Below, piece after piece: positions 20,684 to 29,482 of a stretch of 64,000 bases of DNA. The stretch lies in contig NZ_CP030028.1 of NCBI RefSeq assembly GCF_003586445.1, positions 448,501-512,500 on the forward strand, given 5' to 3'. Below the pieces are notes generated by a model. It worked only from the letters and a program-made list of their open reading frames with translations, was not told the origin of the DNA and made no database searches. Each line of letters starts with the position of its first letter. The first letter of the stretch is position 1. The translations under genes were made by a program, and so were the position numbers. Source of the stretch: Bacillus sp. Y1 (GTDB lineage Bacteria > Bacillota > Bacilli > Bacillales > Cytobacillaceae).

Positions 20684-21529
20684 ATGAAAATTAAAAAAAT
20701 CTTGAATAACAGTGCGGTAGTCGTGAAAGATAAAGACGGCGAAAAGATTGTCATGGGAGAAGGTATAGGGTTTCAGAAGAGAAAGAATGATAGGGTCAAC
20801 CCGTCAAAAATTGATAAAGTTTTTGTCATGGAAGATCCAAACGAACATCAAAAATTTGAGGAAATACTGCAGCTGCTCCCAGAAGAGCATATCCAGTTGG
20901 CTGAAGAAATCATCAGCTATGCGGAAAAGGAATTCGGCGTCACGATCAACGAGCATGTACATGTTGCTTTTTCTGATCATTTATCATTTGCCATTGAACG
21001 ATTAACCAACGGAATATCGATTAAAAATTCGCTGCTTGACCAGATAAAAATACTATATGTTAAAGAGTACGAAATAGGGCTCTGGGCAAAAGAGCTAATA
21101 ATGAAGAAACTCGGAATAGAAATTCCCGAAGATGAAGTAGGTAATATTGCTATGCACATGCATACAGCAAGAATGAATATTGGTAACATGGAAGAAACGA
21201 TTGATATTACGACCACCATTCAAGAAATTACCCGTATCATCGAGAACCGTTTACATGTAAATATTGTCGAAGATTCGATGTCTTATGAACGATTAATCAC
21301 CCATTTGCGCTTTTCGCTTAAAAGCCTGTTATCTCATGAATCGAAACATGAATATGATCAACAAATGGCAGCCGTCATCAAGGAGAATTTTAAAGAAGCA
21401 TTTTCCTGTGCCCAAGAAGTTGGCGAGTTTCTAGAAATCAAATACCGTATAGAATATCCAGAGGCAGAACTTATGTATATTAGTATGCATATTCAAAGAT
21501 TCTATAATCGGGCACTATTGCAAAAATAG
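20684..21529 (+). CDS. BglG/LicT-family transcriptional antiterminator (SacY/SacT-like)
   Basis: A 281-residue RNA-binding antiterminator. The N-terminal CAT RNA-binding domain ([19 protein letters not shown], residues 1-55) is followed by PRD1 (about 65-170, with [12 protein letters not shown] and MHMHTARMN) and PRD2 (about 175-280, ending [12 protein letters not shown]). The PRD histidines are targets of PTS phosphorylation. The ATG at 20684 is used because AGGAAGG sits 9-10 bases upstream. Context predicts that it binds the RAT at 14890-14918 and is controlled by the PTS protein encoded just before it, giving a self-contained, autoregulated circuit. Confidence 0.92.
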   Translation: MKIKKILNNSAVVVKDKDGEKIVMGEGIGFQKRKNDRVNPSKIDKVFVMEDPNEHQKFEEILQLLPEEHIQLAEEIISYAEKEFGVTINEHVHVAFSDHLSFAIERLTNGISIKNSLLDQIKILYVKEYEIGLWAKELIMKKLGIEIPEDEVGNIAMHMHTARMNIGNMEETIDITTTIQEITRIIENRLHVNIVEDSMSYERLITHLRFSLKSLLSHESKHEYDQQMAAVIKENFKEAFSCAQEVGEFLEIKYRIEYPEAELMYISMHIQRFYNRALLQK

Positions 21530-21576
21530 GTATCGTATTTTAGATAAAATTAAGCATATGTACCCGTGTATTACTT

Positions 21577-21622
21577 AGAGGCTGTTCCAAAAGTGTAACT
21601 TTTTGGTGCTCGCCTCTTTTTT
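21577..21622 (+). terminator. Terminator of the levansucrase operon
   Basis: Outer arms AGAGGC and GCCTCT and inner arms CCAAAAGT and ACTTTTGG flank a 3-base loop, followed by TTTTTT. It lies about 50 bases after the antiterminator stop. Confidence 0.85.
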
Positions 21623-21628
21623 GTATAG

Positions 21629-21816
21629 GTTCACCCGACTCATGAACGTCATTACAACGAGAAAAGACTGAGGAAACGAAGTTCATCTGGCTAATGAACG
21701 TCATTTTAATGAGAAAAGACCGAGGAAATGAAGTTCATCTGGCTAATGAAGGTCATTTTAATGAGAAAAGATCGAGGAAATGAAGTTCACCCAGTTAATG
21801 AACGCCATTACAATCT
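21629..21816. repeat. 52-bp tandem repeat array, 3.6 copies
   Basis: Units start at 21629, 21681, 21733 and 21785, exactly 52 bases apart. Each begins with a short palindrome such as GTTCAT-ctggcta-ATGAAC. The array fills the space between the operon terminator and the nitroreductase gene. A reading frame passing through it only by chance extends the nitroreductase upstream. Confidence 0.9.
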
Positions 21817-21886
21817 TATTTTGAGATACTCCTTGTTTGAATATTTAGATACATGTGTTGTAAGGTATTTCATAAGGGGTGATACC

Positions 21887-22639
21887 ATGAATGAAACCAT
21901 TGAATTATTGAAAAATCATCGTTCAGTAAGGGAATTTAAAACTGGAGAAGATGTGAGTGAATCTCAGGTCAAAACTATTATGGAGGCTGCAATGGCTGCT
22001 CCAAATTGGATTAATGGCCAACAAGTGAGTGTTATTGAAGTAAGAGATTCGGAAAAGAAATCAGCATTAGCTAATGCTGCAGGTAACCAACAATGGATTG
22101 AAGAGGCACCTGTGTTTTTGGTGTTTTGTATAGATTTTTATCGGGCGAAATTGGCTGCTGAGAAAAACGGACATCAATTTCAACTTGTTGATGATATTGA
22201 AGCGGTGATTGTTGGTTCAACAGATGTAGGAATTGCTCTAGGAAGTGCGGTTGTCGCTGCTGAATCGATGGGACTTGGAACCGTTCCGATTGGCGGGGTA
22301 AGGAGAAATCTGCAAACCTTTATTGATCTTCTGGATCTGCCAGAGTATGTTTTCCCAGTTACGGGTCTGGTTATCGGTCATCCAAGAACGATTCCGGATC
22401 AAAAACCAAGACTGTCTCTGAAGGCAACACACCACAAAGAACGATATCATGCTAGCATCCAAAGGGAAGTCATTGACGAATATGATCAGACCATTTCAAC
22501 TTATATGGGTGAGCGGACAAATGGTCAGGATTCAAGTAATTGGTCCAGTAAAGTAGCTCATTTTTATGACAGAGGATTTGAGCAATATGCCAAAAACTCA
22601 AGTCCTATGTTGAAACAACAAGGATTTACATACAAGTAA
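21887..22639 (+). CDS. nfrA: NAD(P)H-dependent FMN nitroreductase (NfrA/NfsA family)
   Basis: A 250-residue flavin oxidoreductase. The start ETIELLKNHRSVREF carries the FMN-phosphate-binding HRSxR motif. The middle contains AAESMGLGTVPIGGVRRN and the C-terminal half GLVIGHP and a YDKTI-like helix (YDQTISTYMGERTNG), in the same order as in B. subtilis NfrA1 of almost identical length. The ATG at 21887 follows AGGGGTG; upstream in-frame codons belong to the repeat array. It should reduce nitro-aromatics, FMN or disulphide-stress products at the cost of NADPH. It is followed closely by the DUF1904 gene. Confidence 0.88.
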   Translation: MNETIELLKNHRSVREFKTGEDVSESQVKTIMEAAMAAPNWINGQQVSVIEVRDSEKKSALANAAGNQQWIEEAPVFLVFCIDFYRAKLAAEKNGHQFQLVDDIEAVIVGSTDVGIALGSAVVAAESMGLGTVPIGGVRRNLQTFIDLLDLPEYVFPVTGLVIGHPRTIPDQKPRLSLKATHHKERYHASIQREVIDEYDQTISTYMGERTNGQDSSNWSSKVAHFYDRGFEQYAKNSSPMLKQQGFTYK

Positions 22640-22662
22640 TTCGATTTGGGGGAGTTTACAAG

Positions 22663-22992
22663 GTGCCACAATTATTAATTAAAGGAATTTCAGTTGAGCA
22701 GGTCAAAACCATTAGTAAATCATTGGTCCAAGAATTGGCAGAACTTTGTGCCTGTGGAACAGATAATTTCACGCTGGAAGTTATGAATTCCACATTTGTT
22801 TTTGATGGAGAAGAGGTTCCAGGATATCCATTTATTGAAGTAAAATGGTTTGACCGCGGGGTAAAAATACAGGATGAATTTGCAAACCTCATAACGAAAC
22901 AGGTTCATTCCCTCGGGATTCCAGAAGTAGAAGTTGCTTTTACTACGTTTAGGGAGTCTAATTATTATCTAAATGGCAAGAGTTTTGCTTAA
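22663..22992 (+). CDS. DUF1904 / tautomerase-like small protein
   Basis: A 109-residue protein. The GTG at 22663 is preceded by GGGGGAG. The mature N-terminus starts with Pro (Met-Pro-Gln-Leu), as in 4-oxalocrotonate tautomerase-fold proteins, and the pattern VSIEQVKTISKSLVQELA-like helix, LEVMNSTFVFDGEEV and FIEVKWFDRG fits DUF1904. It starts 24 bases after the nitroreductase and is probably co-transcribed. A catalytic Pro is possible, but no reaction is known for the family. Confidence 0.8.
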   Translation: MPQLLIKGISVEQVKTISKSLVQELAELCACGTDNFTLEVMNSTFVFDGEEVPGYPFIEVKWFDRGVKIQDEFANLITKQVHSLGIPEVEVAFTTFRESNYYLNGKSFA

Positions 22993-23058
22993 TACAAATT
23001 TTGTCATGAAAGATTTTCGCACTCTATTTTCATAATAAGAAAAGAAGGGGTGATTCTT

Positions 23059-23241
23059 ATGGCAAAACGAAGTGGAAAAACAGACGCACAGCAAAAGAAT
23101 AAGCAAGGGTTTGATTCAAGTAAAACCGATACAGAGTTCGGTAAAGAACACGGTAGTGCAGCTGCCAATCGAGCTCACAAAGAAAAAGCAAAAAAAGAAA
23201 AGGCATCTAAAAACCAAGGCGAATGGAAAGGGATGCATTGA
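23059..23241 (+). CDS. Small hydrophilic protein, possibly gamma-SASP-like
   Basis: A 60-residue, very basic and Ala/Lys/Gln-rich protein (KTDAQQKNKQGFDSSKTDTEFGKEHG). AAGGGGTG lies 7 bases before the ATG at 23059. The TDAQQ and TEFG pattern recalls gamma-type small acid-soluble spore proteins (SspE), but the repeats and the TEFASE protease site of that family are not present, so I keep this tentative. Likely disordered. A terminator follows, so it may be a single-gene unit. Confidence 0.6.
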   Translation: MAKRSGKTDAQQKNKQGFDSSKTDTEFGKEHGSAAANRAHKEKAKKEKASKNQGEWKGMH

Positions 23242-23263
23242 TTCATTGTTATAGCAATATCTA

Positions 23264-23297
23264 GGGACTCTCGTACATTTAGGAGGGTCTTTTTTTA
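23264..23297 (+). terminator. Intrinsic terminator
   Basis: GGACTCTC and GGAGGGTCT pair around a 9-base loop, followed by a run of T. It ends the small basic protein transcript. Confidence 0.75.
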
Positions 23298-23399
23298 CTT
23301 TATTGAATTCTAGGAGGAAAAAGCTAAGTGGTACAGAATAGATTGTAGAATAAGATTATATTTATTAGCAGTTATCGATGAACAGACAGGAGGTATAAA

Positions 23400-23966
23400 A
23401 TGGTGAAATCAATAGCTGTGTATTGCGGATCGAGTAATGGGGCTTCTAGTATTTATCTAGAAGAGTCAAAGAAGCTAGGTAAGGAATTGGCTAAAAGAAA
23501 TATTACACTTATATACGGTGGGTCGAGTATTGGACTAATGGGTGCGGTTGCTGACTCCGCTTTAGAGATGGGAGGAAAAGTAATCGGCGTCATGCCAAGA
23601 TTTTTAGATAATCGAGAAATCTCTCATAAAAGCTTATCAGAACTTCTTGTCGTGGAGACGATGCATGAAAGAAAGGCAAAGATGGTCGAGTTAGCCGATG
23701 GATTTATTGCTTTGCCAGGTGGTGCTGGGACTATGGAAGAATTCTTTGAAGTTTATACTTGGGCACAGGTAGGACTACATAAAAAGCCAATTGGTCTTCT
23801 AAATACAAATAGATATTATGATCCTCTTATAGCCTTACTTAATCATATGAATAAGGAACAGTTCCTACAGGATCAATATCGATCTATGGCACTTATTGAT
23901 GAGCACCCAGCAGGACTGCTTGATCAGTTTAGGAATTATGAATCACCCCCGGTAAAAACATATTAA
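23400..23966 (+). CDS. LOG-family phosphoribohydrolase (TIGR00730, YvdD-like)
   Basis: A 188-residue Rossmann-fold protein of the LOG/lysine-decarboxylase-like family, which hydrolyses nucleoside 5'-monophosphates of the cytokinin type to the free base and ribose 5-phosphate. Motifs: SIAVYCGSSNG at the N-terminus, IYGGSSIGLMG, GVMPRFL, and the catalytic and binding motif PGGAGTMEEFFE near residue 107. AGGAGG lies 6-7 bases upstream of the ATG. A broken paralogue is found at 14157-14672. In bacteria without cytokinin signalling the natural substrate is uncertain, and a purine salvage or nucleotide-cleaning role is inferred. Confidence 0.88.
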   Translation: MVKSIAVYCGSSNGASSIYLEESKKLGKELAKRNITLIYGGSSIGLMGAVADSALEMGGKVIGVMPRFLDNREISHKSLSELLVVETMHERKAKMVELADGFIALPGGAGTMEEFFEVYTWAQVGLHKKPIGLLNTNRYYDPLIALLNHMNKEQFLQDQYRSMALIDEHPAGLLDQFRNYESPPVKTY

Positions 23967-24150
23967 CTGAAAGTTGTGGAAGTAGCCCTATAGAAGAAAG
24001 GGTAAAGCAATATAAATTGGTCACATCACAAGCCACATCCATTTGGACAACATTAATTCTAGGATCTAATCCACTTCATCAATCGAATGTAGTCAGCTTA
24101 GAGCACAGTGGAAAATGTATGTAGAGTTTTATTGTATTTTAGATGATGTA

Positions 24151-24186
24151 AGAGTAGCTATGGTGAGATGACAGCTACTCTTTTTT
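24151..24186 (+). terminator. Intrinsic terminator
   Basis: AGAGTAGCT and AGCTACTCT are perfect 9-bp arms followed by T6. The 184 bases between the LOG gene and this hairpin hold no recognisable gene, so it probably ends the LOG transcript. Confidence 0.85.
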
Positions 24187-24203
24187 GTTTAGGTGGTCAT
24201 GTA

Positions 24204-24323
24204 GAATCGCAAATAAGTTTCGGGAATCGCAAATAAATTTGTAGAATCGCAAATGAGTTTCGGGAATCGCAAATAAATTCTAAGAATCGCAAATAAATTT
24301 TTAAAATAGCAAATAAATGCCTA
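24204..24323. repeat. 20-bp tandem repeat array, six copies
   Basis: Six consecutive 20-base units built on GAATCGCAAATAAATT; the last is degenerate. Copies 1 and 3 and copies 2 and 4 are alike at the 3' half, suggesting a 40-bp duplication. Related units occur at 57796-57862. Confidence 0.9.
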
Positions 24324-24486
24324 ATAGGAAGGAGCTCGAAGGGGAAAACCAGCAAAAAGGTGGTTTCATTCGGTTAAATAGCCCTCGATAGTACCAAAAA
24401 GTACTTAATTCCGGCCAGTTTTATAAAAATATTGTCCTGAATTGCATCTTCTTCCCTTGTAGAAAAAATGTACAAACATGTTAAGC

Positions 24487-24580
24487 CCAAGGAGTCGTGA
24501 GGGTGGAAAATCCTAAACGATTGTACTGAACTACCCTCGTCAAGAGACGAAATGAGCCGCTGGCCAAAGGGTTTTTTTTA
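24487..24580 (+). promoter_or_regulatory. Attenuator-like structured RNA element, unidentified
   Basis: GAGGGT (24499-24504) can pair with ACCCTC (24533-24538), enclosing a GGA-AAA-TCC hairpin. The same ACCCT can instead pair with AGGGT (24568-24572), which is followed by eight T, with a TCGTC-AAGA-GACGA hairpin inside. These are mutually exclusive folds, as in attenuators. I could not match it to a known riboswitch class. The next gene starts 150 bases on and has its own promoter. Confidence 0.4.
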
Positions 24581-24631
24581 TATAGGTAGAACCTATCAAT
24601 CCCTCCTAAAATATCAATTAGTCTTATGCTT

Positions 24632-24660
24632 TTGACAGGATTATAATTACTTTATAGAAC
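24632..24660 (+). promoter_or_regulatory. SigA promoter of the Old Yellow Enzyme gene
   Basis: A perfect -35 TTGACA, a 17-base spacer and TAGAAC as -10, about 70 bases before the start codon at 24731. Confidence 0.65.
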
Positions 24661-24730
24661 TTGTGAAGTATTGATCAACACGAGTGAAAGTATGTGAATG
24701 ATTGAGCATAAATTATAGGAGGGCTAAAAA

Positions 24731-26755
24731 ATGTCAAATTATGAAAAGCTTTTTTCACCAATAACGATTCAAAGAATGACGTTGAAAAACCGTATTGTTA
24801 TGCCTCCAATGGGAACAAATTTTGCAGGGCCGAACGGAGAAATCACAGATGAACATATATCGTATTACGAGCAACGAGCAAAAGGTGGAACAGGATTAAT
24901 TATTCTTGAAAATGCGTGCTTGGCGTTTCCACTCGGATCAAACGGAACGACACAGCTTCGAATTGATGAAGACCGATTTATTCCAGGCTTATATCGATTA
25001 ACGGAAAGATTGCATAAGCATGGAGCATCTGTAGCCATTCAGATTAACCATGCTGGAGCTTCAGCGGTACCTGATCGGATTGGTGGTCAGCCGGTGTCAT
25101 CTTCCCATATTCCATCGAAGACGGGTGGCGCAATTCCGAGATCTCTTGATAAGAATGAGATTTTAGAAATCGTGAATCAGTACGGAAAGGCAGCCAAGAG
25201 AGTAGTGGCAGCTGGTTTTGATGCGGTAGAAATCCACGCAGGGCACTCGTATCTTCTTTGCCAATTCTTATCTCCTGTCTACAACAAGCGCACAGATGAG
25301 TTTGGTGGAAGTTATGAAAACCGTGCAAGAATCGTTCGAATGGTGATTGACCGTATTCGTGAAGAAGTGGGTCCATTTTTCCCAATCAGCTTACGATTTA
25401 GTGCCGAGGAATTTGTAAAGGGTGGCAACACGTTAGAAGATACGTTAAATATCCTGGAGTATCTAAGTGAAGGAGTAGATATTTTTAATGTGTCTGCTGC
25501 ACTGAACGATACGCTTCAATTCCAAATTGACCAGATGAACCTTCCTGATGGCTGGCGTTCTTATATGGCAAAGGCAGTAAGAGACAAATTCAATAAGCCG
25601 ACGATCGCAACAGGAAATGTTCGAAATCCACAAATAGCTGAATCAATTTTACAAAATGAAGAAGCCGACTTAATCGGGATGGGACGTGGTTTGATTGCAG
25701 AGCCGTACTGGGTCAAGAAGGTTCAGGCAGGTGAGGAAGAGTTTTTAAGAAAATGTATTTCTTGTAATATTGGCTGTGCAGGACATCGTATTGCTTTGAA
25801 TCGTCCGATTCGCTGTACGATCAACCCGGATTTATTCCATGGTGATGAGTACAAGGAAAGAGAAATCACTAGACCGGTGAATGTAGTGGTCATCGGTGGT
25901 GGAACAGCGGGACTTGAAGCGGCTTGTACGGCAGCAGAGGTTGGCTGCACAACGATTCTTTTTGAACAGAAGCCTTATTTAGGTGGATTAGCGAGAGAAA
26001 TTTCAAGACTACCAGAGAAGAAGAGAATCGAAGACTTCCCTAATTACTTGGTGAAACGAAGTGAAAGATTACCGAACTTGATTCCTTTTACAAACACAAA
26101 GGCAGATATACAGCTAATTGCAAGCTATAAGCCGGACGTGATCGTGAATGCTACGGGATCATCGCCTCTTCTACCGCCAATCAAAGGGCTTCACGAGCAT
26201 ATCGATAAGCCAAATGGAAAATTGTTTTCGATTTTCGGGTTATTAAAACAAGTGGATTCCTTTAAAGAGTTCATCGGTAAAAAGGTAGCTGTTATCGGTG
26301 GAGGAGCTGTTGGTTTGGATGTCGTTGAATTCTTTGCTGAAAGAGGAGCAGAAGTCACGATGGTTGAGAGAATGCCTCTCGTTGGGAAAGATTTAGACCA
26401 TATTACACGCATTTCCATGATGACGATGCTAAAAGAAAGAAAAGTAGACGTACGAGTAAATACTTCTCTTATGGAGGTAGCTGAGAATCACTTCAAGGTG
26501 TCCTACGAAGGAGAAGAGTCAACAATTGATTTTGATTACGGGTTTGTCTGCTTAGGAATGAAGGCGGAAAATCCAATCCTTGCCGACCTTCAATCGTATT
26601 TCCCGCATATTGAAGTACTCAATATTGGCGACAGCTGGGGAGTCCGGAAAATCATGCACGGTGTAAGAGAAGGAAGAAATATCTTAACCACCCTTGAAAA
26701 AATCGGAGCGTTACCAACAGAAGAGATTGAAGAAAGAATCCCGGTATTTGCATAA
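24731..26755 (+). CDS. NADH:flavin oxidoreductase / 2,4-dienoyl-CoA reductase-like enzyme
   Basis: A 674-residue three-domain flavoprotein. The FMN TIM barrel (about 1-335) begins PITIQRMTLKNRIVMPPM and has the HAGHSYLLCQFLSPVYNKR active-site segment. Four cysteines, Cys342, 345, 349 and 362 (CISCNIGC...RCTINP), should bind a 4Fe-4S cluster. FAD and NAD(P) domains follow, with VVVIGGGTAGLEAA and VAVIGGGAVGLDVVEFF. Length and layout match FadH-type dienoyl-CoA reductases and related enoate reductases, so it should reduce an activated C=C bond. A good GGAGGG site and a SigA promoter are present. The gene stands alone and ends at a terminator, giving no substrate clue. Confidence 0.9.
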   Translation: MSNYEKLFSPITIQRMTLKNRIVMPPMGTNFAGPNGEITDEHISYYEQRAKGGTGLIILENACLAFPLGSNGTTQLRIDEDRFIPGLYRLTERLHKHGASVAIQINHAGASAVPDRIGGQPVSSSHIPSKTGGAIPRSLDKNEILEIVNQYGKAAKRVVAAGFDAVEIHAGHSYLLCQFLSPVYNKRTDEFGGSYENRARIVRMVIDRIREEVGPFFPISLRFSAEEFVKGGNTLEDTLNILEYLSEGVDIFNVSAALNDTLQFQIDQMNLPDGWRSYMAKAVRDKFNKPTIATGNVRNPQIAESILQNEEADLIGMGRGLIAEPYWVKKVQAGEEEFLRKCISCNIGCAGHRIALNRPIRCTINPDLFHGDEYKEREITRPVNVVVIGGGTAGLEAACTAAEVGCTTILFEQKPYLGGLAREISRLPEKKRIEDFPNYLVKRSERLPNLIPFTNTKADIQLIASYKPDVIVNATGSSPLLPPIKGLHEHIDKPNGKLFSIFGLLKQVDSFKEFIGKKVAVIGGGAVGLDVVEFFAERGAEVTMVERMPLVGKDLDHITRISMMTMLKERKVDVRVNTSLMEVAENHFKVSYEGEESTIDFDYGFVCLGMKAENPILADLQSYFPHIEVLNIGDSWGVRKIMHGVREGRNILTTLEKIGALPTEEIEERIPVFA

Positions 26756-26781
26756 GAGTAATGGTGTCATAAATAACACAA

Positions 26782-26808
26782 AAGTGCTTGGTTATCCAAG
26801 CGCTTTTT
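26782..26808 (+). terminator. Intrinsic terminator
   Basis: AAGTGCTTGG and CCAAGCGCTT around a 4-base loop with a T run, 27 bases after the flavoenzyme stop. Confidence 0.85.
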
Positions 26809-27014
26809 CATTATGAATAGTTTTGTATGTATTTAAAGTCCGCATAACTTAGTGTAGCAGGGCACCCATGACAACTGAAATTAAATGACATTAAGAAAAA
26901 ATCTTTTTTTATTTTTTCAGTCTCGCTTGTCACTATGTACATAACCATACATTTTTAATGCTCTCTCATAGTATAAAAGGGAAGAAAAATTATTCATTAA
27001 GGAGTGATGACACC

Positions 27015-28684
27015 TTGTCTTTGGACAAGTTTGTTGATAAATTACCTATCCCTAGTGTCATTAAAGCAAAAGGAAAACGGAATGGTCTCCCCTACTATGA
27101 AGTGGCAATGAAGCAAGTGAGACAACAATTACATCGTGACCTGCCACCAACTACAGTTTGGGGATACAACGGTATGTATCCAGGTCCAACATTTGAGGTT
27201 CGCAGAAATCATCCTATTCTTGTCAGGTGGGGAAATCATTTGCCATTTGAACATCTACTTCCAGTCGATCGCACTCTTCATGGTGCAGAACCCGACCAAC
27301 CTTCTGTCAGAACGGTTGTGCATTTACATGGTGGCCGGGTTCGACCAGAAAATGACGGGTATCCAGAGGCATGGTTTACGAATAACTTTAAAAATGTAGG
27401 GAGCAAATTTCTCCATGAAGTTTATTACTATCCTAATTGTCAAAGACCAGCAACGCTCTGGTATCATGACCATGCCATTGGAATCACTCGATTAAATGTT
27501 TATGCTGGGCTTGCAGGCTTTTATCTTATAAGAGATAAAGAAGAAGAGAGGTTGAATCTTCCGAGAGGCAAGTATGAAATTCCGATTGTGATTCAAGATC
27601 GATCGTTCTATCTTAGTGGTGGACGACGTGGTGAATTATTCTATCCGTCTCAGCCTGACCCTCCAATAGATCCAAACCTACCCAATCCCTCGGTCGTTCC
27701 AGAGTTTTTCGGGGATACAATCGTTGTAAATGGGAAGGTATGGCCTTTTCTTAAAGTTGAACCGAGAAAATATCGATTTAGACTTTTAAACGGCTCTAAT
27801 TCGCGGTTTTACCGTATGCGACTGAATTCAGGTCAAAATTTTGTTCAGATTGGTACGGATGGAGGTTTATTAGAGCATCCAGTCTCGACTTCTGAGATTA
27901 TTCTTGCACCAGCAGAACGTGCAGATGTTATCGTCGATTTTTCAAAGGCCAAAATATAGTTCTAACCAATGACGCACCCTCCCCATTCCCTAACGGAGAT
28001 GCCCCGTCGGCAGATCTTATGCAAATTATGCAATTTCGAGTCAAAGAAAAATCCTCTCGTCCAGACCGAAGTGAAATTCCAGAAACTTTAAGCTGTTTCG
28101 AAAAACTTGAAAATAATCATGCTCCTGTCCGACAAAACTTTTTAGTAGAGAGTACAGATGAATTCGGACGTTTGAAGCTTCTGCTAAATAATATGGACTG
28201 GAACCAACTTCCAATTAGGGAAACGCCGTACAATGGCACTGTAGAGGTTTGGGAGCTTTACAATTTAACACCTGACACTCATCCAATTCACTTACACCTT
28301 GTTCAATTCCAAATTCTTAATCGAGCACCACTTACCCTAGATGAAAATGGAAATATTATCGATGTAGGAGACGACATTGCTCCTGATCCAAATGAAATGG
28401 GGTGGAAAGACACCGTACGGGCTAATCCTGAAGAGGTAACTCGTATCATTGCACGCTTTGGACCATTTACAGGAATCTATCCATGGCACTGCCATATTCT
28501 TGAACACGAAGATCACGAAATGATGAGGCCCTACGAAGTTCTTGATAACCCAAACTTTAATCCGGCTGAACCAATCCCAGGAGAATGCCTAAATGACTCA
28601 TTTACACAATGTTTTGATTGTGGTCCAATATCACTTAAGAAACAGGATGATAATTATCTATTCGATGACGAGAGTAGCGATTAA
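27015..28684 (+). pseudogene. cotA: CotA-type multicopper oxidase with one frameshift
   Basis: A spore-coat laccase/bilirubin-oxidase homologue. The TTG at 27015 (AAGGAG upstream) gives SLDKFVDKLPIPS, matching the CotA start. All four copper motifs are present: VVHLHGG (His103, His105), WYHDHA (His151, His153), HPIHLHL, and YPWHCHILEHEDHEMM. The frame breaks at 27944-27946: with one more A the sequence reads on as SKGQNIVLTNDAPSPF, without it the frame stops at 27959. The corrected product is about 556 residues, with a longer C-terminus than B. subtilis CotA (Cys-containing tail CLNDSFTQCFDCG). Everything else is intact, so this is either a very recent inactivation or a sequencing error. Confidence 0.85.
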
Positions 28685-28856
28685 AGCAATGTCTTATAGC
28701 TTAATATAAAAGTTGGATAAGACCGTTCCTTTTTCTATTAAGTAGTTCGGTTTTGAAGTACAAAATTAGAACTAACCTTGCTATTCAAACGGTCATTCAC
28801 ACTTAAATTACAGGCAATTTGATAAGTAAAAATTGTTTTCACTGAGTATGAAAAAT

Positions 28857-29041
28857 AAACGGAGAAATTCCGTTTATTTTGGGAAATACCAACATTTCTC
28901 GCAAAATAAGCGGAGTTTTTCCGCTTAAATGAACCTAATCTATAGATTTAGGTAAATTTAGAGAAGTTAACCGGAATATTTCCGTTTATATCTGCTTATT
29001 GATCCCTACTATCCACATTAACCGGAAATTCTCCGCCTACC
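28857..29041. repeat. Four spaced palindromic intergenic repeats
   Basis: Four short hairpins built on CGGA...TCCG: AAACGGAGAAATTCCGTTT, AAGCGGAGTTTTTCCGCTT, AACCGGAATATTTCCGTTT and AACCGGAAATTCTCCGCC. CGGA cores lie at 28860, 28911, 28972 and 29023, so spacings are 51, 61 and 51 bases. The wider intergenic stretch 28685-29482 holds no supported gene. Confidence 0.75.
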
Positions 29042-29170
29042 ACCTCGAAAAAGTCAACAATGAATCACAACAGTGTCTTTTCTTTCCGAACTGACAATAA
29101 CTTTTGTCATCCTGTTAAAAGAGGTACGAATTATGGTGCTGAAATATGGAAATTCTTGATATTCAAAAGA

Positions 29171-29202
29171 AGCAGTCCAATTCAGTTACGAATTGGACTG
29201 CT
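29171..29202. terminator. Strong hairpin, possible terminator
   Basis: Perfect arms AGCAGTCCAATT and AATTGGACTGCT with a short loop. The T tract after it is imperfect, and no gene directly precedes it on either strand. Confidence 0.45.
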
Positions 29203-29371
29203 AATTTGTTTACTAATTAAGTTTTTGTATTCGAAAACAGAACCCGTAATTTTTCTATGGAGTAGTCTTATTTTTGATAAGGTTTGAACCCAAGCAGCTC
29301 CTTCGTATGAGGTAGTATACTAGTAATAAAGAAATGTTGTTGGAATCACACACATGCACATCAATTGATTA

Positions 29372-29416
29372 ATCCACTAACCTTCCTAGTTAGTCTTATA
29401 TGAGTGGACTTTTTTT
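29372..29416 (+). terminator. Intrinsic terminator
   Basis: ATCCACT and AGTGGA(C) form the base of a stem with a long partly paired loop, then seven T. It insulates the following operon from upstream transcription. Confidence 0.6.
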
Positions 29417-29482
29417 CCATGTATTCGAATCTTTTTTGCAGTTTCCTCGTAATACTATCAGTAAGGAAAGTGGGGTGAGTAT

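Noticed and set aside
21728..21886. N-terminal extension of the nitroreductase
   Set aside because: These codons lie in the 52-bp repeat array; the ATG at 21887 has a site and matches the family start.
24487..24580. ZTP, T-box or cobalamin riboswitch
   Set aside because: Short resemblances (GTCGTGA, GAGGGTGG, CCGCTGG) do not extend to the conserved cores of these classes.
29060..29287. Open frame of 75 codons in the 28.7-29.5 kb gap
   Set aside because: Contains a strong hairpin (29171-29202), no ribosome-binding site, no family.
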